From positions 1 to 64,000 of the IMG/VR virus record IMGVR_UViG_3300044712_002706: 64,000 nt of DNA. One strand, written 5' to 3'. Position 1 is the stretch's first letter; each line of letters begins with the position of its first letter. This DNA comes from a virus. Below are positions 42,035 to 49,656 of this stretch, one piece after another. Under the pieces are notes generated by a model that ran no database searches, was not told the origin of the DNA, and saw only the letters and a list, made by a program, of their open reading frames with translations. The translations under genes and the position numbers were made by a program.

Positions 42035-42294
42035 GCGAATTGCGTGAAACCTACTCCATTCCGACTCGAGCGAAGAGCGCCCACCCGAAGCGGGTTGTCA
42101 TTCGCCCATGCAGATACCCAAACCCTGACAGCTACTACGTCATCAATATTAATCGCCCGCACCGCAAGGACTACCGCTGCGAGTATCACCGGCAAGATCG
42201 CCAGGTCAATCGGATCATTGACCTGGTGGGGCGTGAAAAGTTCTTTTTTGAGTTAGACGGTGGAGAAATCGAACTGTCTACACTGGAGTTGTAA
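42031..42294 (+). CDS. small basic early protein
   Basis: 87 residues, ATGA coupled to the previous gene, and its TAA shares a base with the next ATG. Rich in Arg/His/Tyr in the first half (RPHRKDYRCEYHRQDRQVNR). Unknown. Confidence 0.5.
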   Translation: MSELRETYSIPTRAKSAHPKRVVIRPCRYPNPDSYYVININRPHRKDYRCEYHRQDRQVNRIIDLVGREKFFFELDGGEIELSTLEL

Positions 42295-43007
42295 TGACTA
42301 TCAAACGTTTATTTTTCGACATTGAGACGGTCGCCAACCCGGAGATGGTAGCGCTGCTGCCAGAGCCGAAGGCCCCGGCGACCTACAAAGACCCCGAAAA
42401 GATCGCCGCTTACGTGGCCGAGAAGAAAGCCCAGCAGCTGGCCGAAGCCGCCCTCGACCCGGATACGGGAAGCGTGGCGGCCATCGGTTGGATGGAGATG
42501 GGCGGCGAAGACGGGCTGGAATCGCCAAAGAGTCTGAACCGCAAGGCCCCGCGGCGGAAGGTCGAGCCGCAGGCCGAGATCATCCTGCCGGCCAGTGATG
42601 CGAAACTTTCTCCGGTGAACGATGAACGCTGTGTGCTCAGCCGCTTTTGGGATCGCTTTTCTGATAATAACGGCAACGTGATCGGCTACAACCTGCTGGG
42701 CTTCGACATCCCCTACCTGATGCGGCGCTCGATGGCGCTGGGGCTGAAGCTGCCGATGATCCCCTTCATGTCCCGCTACCGGGTGGAGCCGGTGACTGAC
42801 TTGTACGCCATTCTGTACAACTGGGGGCCAGGCAAGGGGCTGAAGACGGTGTGCAAGATGTACGGCATCCCAAACCCGCTGCCGGAAGTGGATGGCAGCC
42901 AGGTGGCCGGGATGGACGCGGCGATGCTGCGCCAGTACGTGTGCAGCGACGTGCTGCTGACGGCGGCGCTGTTCAGCAAGATGAACGGGATTTACTTCTC
43001 GCTCTAA
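42294..43007 (+). CDS. PolB-type 3'-5' exonuclease
   Basis: 237 residues. RNase H-fold exonuclease motifs: LFFDIET (Asp, Glu; residues 6-12), IGYNLLGFDIPYLMRRS (motif II Asp), and DAAMLRQYVCSDVLLTAAL (motif III Asp). This is the stand-alone exonuclease related to family B polymerase editing domains. Acts on DNA ends in replication or recombination. Last but one gene of the early operon, fitting DNA metabolism. Confidence 0.8.
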   Translation: MTIKRLFFDIETVANPEMVALLPEPKAPATYKDPEKIAAYVAEKKAQQLAEAALDPDTGSVAAIGWMEMGGEDGLESPKSLNRKAPRRKVEPQAEIILPASDAKLSPVNDERCVLSRFWDRFSDNNGNVIGYNLLGFDIPYLMRRSMALGLKLPMIPFMSRYRVEPVTDLYAILYNWGPGKGLKTVCKMYGIPNPLPEVDGSQVAGMDAAMLRQYVCSDVLLTAALFSKMNGIYFSL

Positions 43008-43032
43008 AAACAAATTTTGTTGGGAGGTTTGT

Positions 43033-43494
43033 ATGGATCAGAATCAGAATGCAGTTTTGTTTGTTGGATATCTCACGCTCGAGGAGTGGCTTCGGGCAGT
43101 GGATAAGAAGCGCCCGGTGTTTGCCGTGATGACGGCAACCGATGAAACGATGAGCTACATCGTGCGACGTGAGATAGTCATTGAAGTGGCGCAACCGGAG
43201 AACGTCCAGGCTATGGTGCATTACTGCCGCATTCTTGCCGGGCGCATGTCGTTTATGGGCGACTCCCCCGTCGAGAGCGATCACCCTGTGCGCACCGAGC
43301 GAGCACAGGGTTTGATGCGCATCATCGAGACCTGGCTGGAAGAGAAGGGGTTGACGGTGCTGCACGGGGCAATTGCCACGCCAATTGGGATGCAGTTCGT
43401 GAAAGGTTGGGCGGATTTCGTAACACTCGACAAGGCCACGCAAATGTTTGTATGGCCGGCGCATGATGCGCAGGAGGCTCTTGACAAATCATAG
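43033..43494 (+). CDS. early protein of unknown function
   Basis: 153 residues, with a GGAGG site spaced 7 bp from ATG. Alpha/beta (LFVGYLTLEEWLRAVDKKRPV; EKGLTVLHGAIATPIG). Ends the early operon. The -35 box of the following RNA promoter lies inside its last codons. No motif recognised. Confidence 0.55.
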   Translation: MDQNQNAVLFVGYLTLEEWLRAVDKKRPVFAVMTATDETMSYIVRREIVIEVAQPENVQAMVHYCRILAGRMSFMGDSPVESDHPVRTERAQGLMRIIETWLEEKGLTVLHGAIATPIGMQFVKGWADFVTLDKATQMFVWPAHDAQEALDKS

Positions 43495-43593
43495 ACCGTT
43501 TGTGCTATAATGACAGCGGCGACATGTTCTCCCTGTTTTCCACTTGTTCTCCCTCCTTAGAAGACTTTCCCCGGTTCCCCTCGCCGGGGAAAG
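43481..43593 (+). ncRNA. candidate small RNA 1: pyrimidine-rich leader plus C-rich loop
   Basis: TTGACA (43481-43486), 19 bp, extended -10 TGC TATAAT (43506-43511). The predicted RNA holds two copies of TGTTCTCCCT as single-stranded pyrimidine blocks and a 10-bp perfect hairpin ctttccccgg / ccggggaaag (43565-43574, 43584-43593) with loop TTCCCCTCG. There is no clear T-run. No reading frame. CUCCCU and CCCCUC could pair with ribosome sites. Confidence 0.5.
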
Positions 43594-43614
43594 CGCTTTA
43601 AGACAGCTTTATAA

Positions 43615-43743
43615 GTAGACCGAGTGTGCTATAATATGCGTGCCCGTTGGCAGGTTGCCCCCCTCAATCTGCGACGGGCCTCCCTTCAATACCCATATTT
43701 TAAAATTTTATTGGTAAACCCGGCCCGCTGACGAGCGGGCCGG
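43615..43743 (+). ncRNA. candidate small RNA 2: C-rich loop TGCCCCCCTCA
   Basis: A second copy of the promoter motif (21-bp block tagaccgNNtgtgctataat type, here 43615-43635) is followed by a hairpin gcccgt / acgggc (43642-43647, 43674-43679) whose inner part contains TGCCCCCCTCA. A 10-bp stem ccggcccgct / agcgggccgg (43720-43729, 43734-43743, loop GACG) comes last and may end transcripts from both sides. No reading frame in it. Confidence 0.5.
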
Positions 43744-43756
43744 TGCGGTTTATGAA

Positions 43757-44197
43757 CTATGGACAAAGTTTATACTCGTTCCATTCGAGTTTCTTGATAG
43801 CGGGGTCGTCAGAAAGAACATAAAAAGTTCCAGAAGATACAATAGAATCCCGATCTTTCCACCCTGTTGTTCCGTCTGGGTACTTCACCTTTAAGCCTTT
43901 TCCGCTGGGCATGGATGGGCAGTCGCTGGAGCCGCCCAATATCTCGAAAGCGTAGGTTTTTTCTTCTCCTCCCCCATAGTAAATCTTTACGCCAGCGTAG
44001 ACTTTCGCAAGTGGAGATGAGTATTTTTCCGCCGTTTTTGTTGCTTCTTCTGTTGGGTGTGGCGATGATGGTGCAGAAGAGTCCCGTGGCTGAAGTACAA
44101 AATAAGCAATGATGATCGCCGCAATCGAAGCGAAAAAAGTGTACTTGAGACACGAGTTTCCCTGTCGTCTCTGTTGGTGTTCTCCGAACGTTGTCAT
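43757..44197 (-). CDS. membrane-anchored protein with outer beta domain
   Basis: 146 residues from MTTFGEHQQRRQG, AAGGAG before ATG. One membrane segment (about 20-38), a Ser/Pro/Thr linker, then a beta domain (VYAGVKIYYGGGEEKTYAFEILGG ... GKGLKVKYPDGTTGWKDRDSI) of SH3-like look with one Cys pair possible. Only minus-strand gene in the early/late gap, so it may be expressed in the lysogen (a moron) and act at the cell surface, for example in superinfection exclusion. The function is a guess. Confidence 0.6.
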   Translation of the reverse strand: MTTFGEHQQRRQGNSCLKYTFFASIAAIIIAYFVLQPRDSSAPSSPHPTEEATKTAEKYSSPLAKVYAGVKIYYGGGEEKTYAFEILGGSSDCPSMPSGKGLKVKYPDGTTGWKDRDSIVSSGTFYVLSDDPAIKKLEWNEYKLCP

Positions 44198-44245
44198 GAT
44201 TGGCTCCTTTTTGATAGATATATGGATATGTTGTCCCATGTGTAA

Positions 44246-44277
44246 ATTATATCCCCGAGTGCTTGCGCGCAAGCACT
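44246..44277. promoter_or_regulatory. divergent control region with 20-bp palindrome
   Basis: agtgcttgcgcgcaagcact (44258-44277) is a perfect 20-bp palindrome between the divergent genes at 44197 and 44322. A minus-strand TATAAT (44246-44251) lies so that the palindrome covers its -35 region, as an operator would. The 14-bp core gcttgcgcgcaagc recurs at 39413-39426 and 48606-48619. Confidence 0.6.
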
Positions 44278-44321
44278 ACCAGCAAATATGCAGTACAATT
44301 GTTCTGCAAAGGGTCTGATGT

Positions 44322-44531
44322 ATGACAAACAGTCCGGCTGCGGAACAATTGAGCGAGCGGGAAATGATACAGGTTGCGAATAGCCTCGTGGCGCACATCG
44401 GCACGAAGCGGTTTATCTTACTGGCCCAACTATTAGAAGACGTGAAGAAAGATACCCGGTATGGCCACATTTCTATTGTGGTGGTAGACGGCCGGGTGCG
44501 GGGGATGAAGGCGGAGAAGAGCTATGAATAG
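44322..44531 (+). CDS. small regulator-like protein before lysis cassette
   Basis: 69 residues, AAAGGG before ATG, TACAAT box at 44294-44299. Helical N-terminus (LSEREMIQVANSLVAHIG ... RFILLAQLLEDVKKD) and a basic strand (SIVVVDGRVRGMKAEK). It lies between the palindrome and the first copy of the twin RNA element. Could be a late-gene regulator. Family unknown. Confidence 0.6.
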   Translation: MTNSPAAEQLSEREMIQVANSLVAHIGTKRFILLAQLLEDVKKDTRYGHISIVVVDGRVRGMKAEKSYE

Positions 44532-44544
44532 TACCAAAATCCTG

Positions 44545-44643
44545 TATAATTAATTTAAGCCTACGCCGTAGGCCTTGACCCTAGAGCACTGGGTATCCAG
44601 CGGGGTCGTTTGCAGTTTATTCTGCAAACGACCCCGCTTTTTT
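44545..44643 (+). ncRNA. twin structured RNA, copy 1 (before lysis genes)
   Basis: TATAAT (44545-44550), then hairpin gcctac-GCC-gtaggc (44559-44573). A 32-nt core identical to copy 2 follows (from 44576). It runs into a 17-bp perfect stem (44599-44615 / 44622-44638, loop TTTATT) followed by six T. The predicted RNA is about 85-90 nt without a reading frame and ends 20 bp before the holin-like gene. GACCC in the core can also pair with GGGGTC of the terminator stem, an antiterminator-like choice. Compared with copy 2 the terminator stem shows three compensatory pair changes. Confidence 0.75.
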
Positions 44644-44665
44644 GTTGTTTTGCTTAGGAGGCAAT

Positions 44666-45133
44666 ATGAAAAACAATCGTGTGATCAACCTGGTTTTATC
44701 GGCCCTGATGCTGGTGGCGCTGATTTTCGTGTCTGCGCACCCGGCCAGTGCCCAAGCTCAAACACCACCGGCGTCTGTGGATGCGTGGCTTGCGTTCGGC
44801 AAGGAAATTGCCACGCGGGGGGCGTGGTTGGGCCTGATCATCCTGCTCGACCTGATCTTGGGCGTCACCGTGGCGGTCAAGAATAAGACATTTCAATGGC
44901 AGAAGCTGGCGGACTTCCTCGGCGATTATGGGCCGAAGGTGGTGGGCTGGCTGTGTCTGGAAGTGTTACGGATGCTGCCGACGGATGTTGCTGCCGTCGC
45001 CGGCGTCGTGGGTACATTGGGCGTTGGCGCGTATGCCATCATTGTAGTAGCGGCTGTGGGCAGCGTGCTCAGCAGTGCCCAGGGCCTGGGGATAGTTCCG
45101 GCCAATGCGCCGGGGGTTTCGGCGAAGGGCTAA
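44666..45133 (+). CDS. holin-like membrane protein
   Basis: 155 residues from MKNNRVINLVLSALML, AGGAGG before ATG. A signal-like N-terminus ending ASAQA, a membrane segment (about 43-62, AWLGLIILLDLILGVTVAV), an amphipathic middle, and another membrane segment (about 112-133). It resembles small phage holin families that pair with a following endolysin gene. First gene after the twin RNA copy 1. Confidence 0.65.
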   Translation: MKNNRVINLVLSALMLVALIFVSAHPASAQAQTPPASVDAWLAFGKEIATRGAWLGLIILLDLILGVTVAVKNKTFQWQKLADFLGDYGPKVVGWLCLEVLRMLPTDVAAVAGVVGTLGVGAYAIIVVAAVGSVLSSAQGLGIVPANAPGVSAKG

Positions 45134-45165
45134 TATCTTCTCGGACAAATGCAAGATAGCACAAC

Positions 45166-45630
45166 ATGGAAGCACTGTACACCTTCGCACTCGCCCTAAT
45201 CCCCGCCCTGATTGCCTATCTCGCCAGTCGAGCCAGGAACCGTTCTGACGCCGCCGAAATCATCACCCGGGCGGCGGCGCAGGCGGTGAAACTGACCGAG
45301 GAGCTGCTCGAGGATGCTAACCAAACGATAGAAAAGCTAAAGACGGATTACGGTAAATTGCAGGAGGATTACAGCGAGCTGAAGTGCCTGTATCACCAGC
45401 AAGTGGACGTAAACCGAGACCTGCGTGAGCGCGATGCCCAGCGAGAACTCGAACTCGCCAAACTGAAAGAGCAATACGAGAGCCAGATATTTGTCAATCA
45501 CGAACTATCCAAGCGCAACAAGGCGAACGAGCGCGAACTCTCGCAGCTGAGGCAGAAGATATTCGACATCGAGAGAAAGACCGGCCCCTTGAGCGATAGA
45601 GAGAAAGGGAGACAAGCCGTAAGTCAGTAA
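45166..45630 (+). CDS. membrane-anchored coiled-coil lysis-cassette protein
   Basis: 154 residues. N-terminal membrane segment (about 4-20) and a long charged coiled coil (about 30-145, Glu/Lys/Arg/Gln). Lies between the holin-like and endolysin-like genes. Could be a second holin (LLH type) or a spanin-like protein. The coiled coil is longer than in most holins. Confidence 0.6.
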   Translation: MEALYTFALALIPALIAYLASRARNRSDAAEIITRAAAQAVKLTEELLEDANQTIEKLKTDYGKLQEDYSELKCLYHQQVDVNRDLRERDAQRELELAKLKEQYESQIFVNHELSKRNKANERELSQLRQKIFDIERKTGPLSDREKGRQAVSQ

Positions 45631-45641
45631 CGGCGGAAATC

Positions 45642-46745
45642 ATGATCAACGGCAAAGGCATATACATCTGGTATCTCAACCGCGGCGACGGAAACGGCTG
45701 CATTGCCGGCAATCTGCGCCTGTTGGTGTGGCTGCTGAAGGTAAACGGCTTCGGCCACATCCTGGTCAAGATCGCCGACGGCAGCGCCGTCATTCCTGGC
45801 GATGTTGGCCAACTGGTGCATCTCTGCCGGCAGGAAGGCATCCAGGTCTTCGGCTGGCAATACATCTACACCGGGTCCAACAACGAGGCCGATGTCGCCA
45901 TTCGCTTGTGCTTCGAGTACGGGCTGGATGGCTTCATCGTCAACGCCGAACGCCAGTTTGACCGGGTTGGTATGGATTCCGCAGCCGCTAACTATATGGG
46001 CCGGCTGCGTTCCGCCCTGGGAGATGATTTCCCCATCGGCCTGAGTTCGTACCGTTATCCGTCCGTCCATGCCGAGTTCCCTTGGCTGGCCTTCCTGGAA
46101 AAGTGCGACCTGGTCATGCCGCAGGTGTATTGGATGCAAGATAATGCACCCAACGCCCCGCTATACAACCTGGCCGCCACTTTCCGCGAACACAAGCAGT
46201 TGTATGGTGCGCTCGGCTTCGAGCGGCCCATCGTCTTCACCGGCGCATCGTTCAGTGAGCATGGCTGGGTGGCGACGCCTGAGCAAGTGCGTGTGTTTCT
46301 GGATGCCGTATCAACGATGGCACGCAGCGATAACCTGGTCGTGGATGCGTGCAACACCTGGGAGATGTGGGAGGCGCTCACTGAGAACGCCGAGCTGTGG
46401 CCCGTCATCGCCCAATACCCCTGGAGGTACACCCCGATGAGCACATTCGACGAATGGGCCGATATTGTTACCGACTCCCTGCGTTCGCAGGGCTTTCAAA
46501 TCCCCAACCCGCCGGTGACACAGGTCGAGCCGCCCGGCACGTTCCGGGTGCGCTTCGACGGCACCGTCAACCTGCGCAAGACACCCGGTGGAACCGACAT
46601 CGGCGACGTGAAGGGCGTGGTGACCGTTTCTGAACTGACCCAGCAGGCCCTGTATGGTGGTCGCTGGTATGAGTGGGGGCAGGTTACCGAGCCGGAGCAG
46701 TGGAAAGATGGCTGGGTGGCGATTGATAACGGGGTGCGGTTATAG
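45642..46745 (+). CDS. endolysin-like TIM-barrel protein with SH3 domain
   Basis: 367 residues. The N-terminal 260 residues read as a glycosidase-type barrel: FGHILVKIADGS, GIQVFGWQYIY, DGFIVNAERQFD (acidic residues of the likely active site), PIGLSSYRYPS, DLVMPQVYWMQ. The C-terminal 65 residues form an SH3-type wall-binding domain (FDGTVNLRKTPGG ... WYEWGQV ... WVAIDNG). No signal peptide, so it needs the holin to reach the wall. Likely the lysis enzyme of phage B. The exact glycosidase family is not certain. Confidence 0.7.
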   Translation: MINGKGIYIWYLNRGDGNGCIAGNLRLLVWLLKVNGFGHILVKIADGSAVIPGDVGQLVHLCRQEGIQVFGWQYIYTGSNNEADVAIRLCFEYGLDGFIVNAERQFDRVGMDSAAANYMGRLRSALGDDFPIGLSSYRYPSVHAEFPWLAFLEKCDLVMPQVYWMQDNAPNAPLYNLAATFREHKQLYGALGFERPIVFTGASFSEHGWVATPEQVRVFLDAVSTMARSDNLVVDACNTWEMWEALTENAELWPVIAQYPWRYTPMSTFDEWADIVTDSLRSQGFQIPNPPVTQVEPPGTFRVRFDGTVNLRKTPGGTDIGDVKGVVTVSELTQQALYGGRWYEWGQVTEPEQWKDGWVAIDNGVRL

Positions 46746-46750
46746 GTGAT

Positions 46751-47449
46751 ATGCACGATACGCAACCCTGGGAGCGATTACCCGATGAGCCTGGCCCGTG
46801 GTTTCAGCGGTTCGAGCGGTTTCGGATTATGGCCGACCGCTCTGTTTTGGCCGCCTTCAATCAGTGGCGTCTCGCGAAGTCTCGCGGAGTCTCGCGCTCT
46901 GCGCCGAGATCGTGGAGAAGTGCGGCGGCCCGCTGGAGATGGTACGAACGGGCCGAAGCGTGGGATCAGCACGTGGCCGAAGAAGCGGCGCTGCGGGCCG
47001 AGGCCGAACGGATGGCAATCTATCAGAGCGGATATGCCCAGCGGCATGAGCGTGTGCGCAAGCTCAATGCCCTGGCCGAACTTCTTTTTACGGAAGTTGA
47101 AGACGAAACCAAGCGCTGGCTTGACGATGTCAAATCCATTGGACGGGGCGATTTTGCGCACGAAGTTGACATTGTGCGCTTCAATGCGCCACTTATTGAG
47201 CAAGCCCGTAAGACCCTCGACGACCTGGCGCGGGAGATGGGCGACCGGGTTCAGCGTCAGGAGCATTCCGGCCAAATCTCCGTGCCCGTGTTGGGCGGCG
47301 GTGATGTGAGCGCGATGGATGACGGCCAATTACGCGGTGCGCTCGGTACTATCAGCCGGATCGCCGGGGCGCTTGCGGCAGGAACGAGCCTACCAGCAGG
47401 CGATCCAGGTGATTCGGAAAGCGATCCAACAGGCGAAGACGAGGAATGA
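46751..47449 (+). CDS. small terminase subunit
   Basis: 232 residues, 5 bp after the endolysin gene. RWRWYERAEAWDQHV in the first third is the hallmark of phage terminase small subunits. The rest is helical (AERMAIYQSGYAQRH ... FNAPLIEQARKTLDDLAREM) with an acidic tail. It recognises the DNA packaging site. The stretch before the motif is odd: a triple tctcgcg repeat (46871-46902), and a neighbouring frame reads more like a normal N-terminal domain there. Overlaps the large subunit by 131 bp. Confidence 0.75.
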   Translation: MHDTQPWERLPDEPGPWFQRFERFRIMADRSVLAAFNQWRLAKSRGVSRSAPRSWRSAAARWRWYERAEAWDQHVAEEAALRAEAERMAIYQSGYAQRHERVRKLNALAELLFTEVEDETKRWLDDVKSIGRGDFAHEVDIVRFNAPLIEQARKTLDDLAREMGDRVQRQEHSGQISVPVLGGGDVSAMDDGQLRGALGTISRIAGALAAGTSLPAGDPGDSESDPTGEDEE

Positions 47450-48224
47450 GCTAACGCCTGAGATTGTAGCGGCGTATGCCGCCCTGCACCTTACCACAGA
47501 CGACAACGTACCCATCGAGCCGGCAGCGCACCACATTTTGTGGCTGCGCCTGTTGTGTGACGAACGCATCAAGAAGCTGCTGATTATTGCCCCGCCAGAA
47601 AGCGCCAAAACGACCTGGTTGCAGGCTTATCTGGGCTGCCGGTTGGGGTTCTGGCCTGAGCAGAGCATCATCATCGGTTCGGTGAGTGGGCCGGTGGCTG
47701 AAAAACGCTCGCTGAGCTTGCGGGCTATGGTAGACAATGCCACCTGGCAGGCGACCTTTCCGGGCATCCTGCCGGTGAAAGCGGCAGAGGGCCTGACCTG
47801 GGCAACGACTGAATGGAGCATGGCCCCCGGGGGCCGCCCGAGGTCGGGGCGCATCCACCCCAGCATTGCCAGTTATGGCACGGGTGGCAGCGTGATCGGC
47901 AGCCGTGCCGACTTCGTTCTGGGTGACGATTTGCTCGATATGCGAAACAGCCGCACTGCCCACCAGCGCGGACTGGTTGAAACCTGGTTTCACAGCTCGT
48001 TGCTGAGCCGACGCAAGAGCCGGGTTGGGCGGTCTGTGCTGATTGGAACGATGTGGCACCACGACGACCTGTACGCCAAAGCGCGGCGGGATGGTTCGTG
48101 GGTGGTGTGCCACGTGCCGCTTTTATCAGATGGGCCGGACGTGTATGCAGAGTTGAGCTACCCAGATAGCTGGCGTTATGAGCGCCTGGGTGAGCCGATT
48201 TCTCGGGCGGTGTTGGATGGCTGA
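47319..48224 (+). CDS. large terminase, ATPase half
   Basis: 301 residues. Walker A-like APPESAKTT (91-99), Walker B VLGDDLLD (acidic pair 203-204), and GTMWHHDD (243-250), the motif III/C of viral packaging ATPases. It ends at a stop 8 nt into the second half. The first 30-40 residues overlap the small subunit, so the true start may be an internal GTG or ATG. It powers DNA packaging at the portal. All ATPase motifs are present but the nuclease domain is in the next frame. Confidence 0.85.
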   Translation: MTANYAVRSVLSAGSPGRLRQERAYQQAIQVIRKAIQQAKTRNELTPEIVAAYAALHLTTDDNVPIEPAAHHILWLRLLCDERIKKLLIIAPPESAKTTWLQAYLGCRLGFWPEQSIIIGSVSGPVAEKRSLSLRAMVDNATWQATFPGILPVKAAEGLTWATTEWSMAPGGRPRSGRIHPSIASYGTGGSVIGSRADFVLGDDLLDMRNSRTAHQRGLVETWFHSSLLSRRKSRVGRSVLIGTMWHHDDLYAKARRDGSWVVCHVPLLSDGPDVYAELSYPDSWRYERLGEPISRAVLDG

Positions 48225-48975
48225 GACACGCCGCTTATTACTGCACCGGAACGGGCCGGCCTTATGGCCTGAGCACAAGCCCCTCCACGAAGTGCTTGGC
48301 CTGATGAGTGAAACCCCGGAGACGGTCTGGGAAACCACCTACCAGGGAAACCCGACTCCGCCCGCGGGCACTGTCTTTCGCCGGGAGTGGTGGCGAGAGT
48401 CCAACCGCTACGACGCGGCGGATCGGTCGCATCTTGCGCAGTGTGTGGCCCGCTGGATTTCGTGGGACACCGGTCTGAAGGACGCCGACGGCAACGCTTA
48501 TACGGCTGGCGTGGTGGGCGAGTTGTGGCCCGATTACCGGATGGCCGTGCGTGAGATTTACCGGGAGCGTTTGCAGTTCCCGGATTTGCCGCCCAAGATT
48601 GAATGGCTTGCGCGCAAGCACAATGCCGATGGAAAACTGCGGGGAGTGATCATCGAAGACAAGGCGAGCGGCATCAGCGCTTATCAAACGCTGCGGGCAA
48701 GCGCAAATGACTGGCTGGCCGACATCTTGATCGCCTTCGAGCCAAACGGCGACAAGATTGTGCGGGCCAACCAGGCGGCGGTGTGGTGTAAGAATGGATG
48801 TGTTCTTTTACCCTGGCCGGGCATGAGCGTGCCCTGGCTGGTGGACTTTGAAGACGAGCTGTTCAACTTTCCGGGCAGTTCGTTCATGGATCAGGTGGAT
48901 GCCTTTGATCAACTGATCCTGTATACCGAGAACCTGCTGGCCGAGGGCTGGCGGGCAAGAAAAGGCAGTAACTAG
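48217..48975 (+). CDS. large terminase, nuclease half
   Basis: 252 residues from MAETRRLLLH, in the +1 frame relative to the ATPase half and overlapping it by 8 nt. Begins exactly where the linker between domains lies (ALWPEHKPLHEVL ... TTYQGNPTPPAGTVFRREWW). Nuclease acidic residues are present: Asp84 (SWDTGLKD), Glu147-Asp148 (GVIIEDKASG), Asp225/Asp228 (SSFMDQVDAFDQ). It cuts concatemeric DNA. No A-rich slip site is seen at the overlap. GGGCGGTG upstream of ATG may serve as its ribosome site. Confidence 0.85.
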   Translation: MAETRRLLLHRNGPALWPEHKPLHEVLGLMSETPETVWETTYQGNPTPPAGTVFRREWWRESNRYDAADRSHLAQCVARWISWDTGLKDADGNAYTAGVVGELWPDYRMAVREIYRERLQFPDLPPKIEWLARKHNADGKLRGVIIEDKASGISAYQTLRASANDWLADILIAFEPNGDKIVRANQAAVWCKNGCVLLPWPGMSVPWLVDFEDELFNFPGSSFMDQVDAFDQLILYTENLLAEGWRARKGSN

Positions 48976-48984
48976 GAGGCCGAT

Positions 48985-49356
48985 ATGGCAAAGACTGTAC
49001 ATGACGATGTTTTGGATGGTGCCCTGGCAATCATCCGCGGCAACTGTAACCTGATGGTGGCGTGCAGCGCACAACCTACCACGCGGGCCGAGGCCGTGAC
49101 GACCTACGCCCTGGCCGACGTGGCGATGACGCCGACCACGGATTTCACAATCTCGGACGGCGACGTGAGCGGGCGCAAGGTACGAACGGCGGCCAAGAGC
49201 GGTGTGACCGTGGATGCCAACGGCACGGCCACCTACATTGCGCTGGTCGATGGTACGCGCCTGCTGGCCGTGACCACCTGCACCAGCCAGGTGCTGACGG
49301 CTGGCAATACGGTGGATTTCCCGGCCTTCGATTTCGAGATCGCAGACCCAACCTAA
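48985..49356 (+). CDS. virion-associated beta protein
   Basis: 123 residues, AGGAGGC before ATG. Short N-terminal helix then regular beta strands rich in Thr/Ala/Val (TDFTISDGDVSGRKVRTAAKSGVTVD). This is the look of small phage decoration or fibre-base proteins. First gene of the block between terminase and portal. Confidence 0.6.
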   Translation: MAKTVHDDVLDGALAIIRGNCNLMVACSAQPTTRAEAVTTYALADVAMTPTTDFTISDGDVSGRKVRTAAKSGVTVDANGTATYIALVDGTRLLAVTTCTSQVLTAGNTVDFPAFDFEIADPT

Positions 49357-49368
49357 CAGGAGGCTGAT

Positions 49369-49656
49369 ATGGCCGCATTACCGACTGCATCACGCGTGCA
49401 AATCTGGCGCGGTCTGATGCGCTTTTGGTCTGAGTTACGGGAGACCGTGACTACCGTCACGAAGTCCGATCTGCAAGCTGCCGTGAACGCTGCCGATGAC
49501 TGGGTAGATGCCAATGCGGCTAGCTTCAACACGGCGCTGCCGGCCACGTTTCGCGCCAACGCCAGCACGTCACAAAAGTCTCTGCTATTGGTCGCTGTGG
49601 TGTTGATGCGCTTCAACGTCGAATTGCTCAAACGAGTGTTCGGGGAGGTGGACTGA
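49369..49656 (+). CDS. small helical virion-block protein
   Basis: 95 residues, AGGAGGC before ATG. All helical (SRVQIWRGLMRFWSELRETV ... SLLLVAVVLMRFNVELLKRVF). Its stop overlaps the next start (TGATG). Possibly a fibre assembly factor. Unknown. Confidence 0.55.
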   Translation: MAALPTASRVQIWRGLMRFWSELRETVTTVTKSDLQAAVNAADDWVDANAASFNTALPATFRANASTSQKSLLLVAVVLMRFNVELLKRVFGEVD

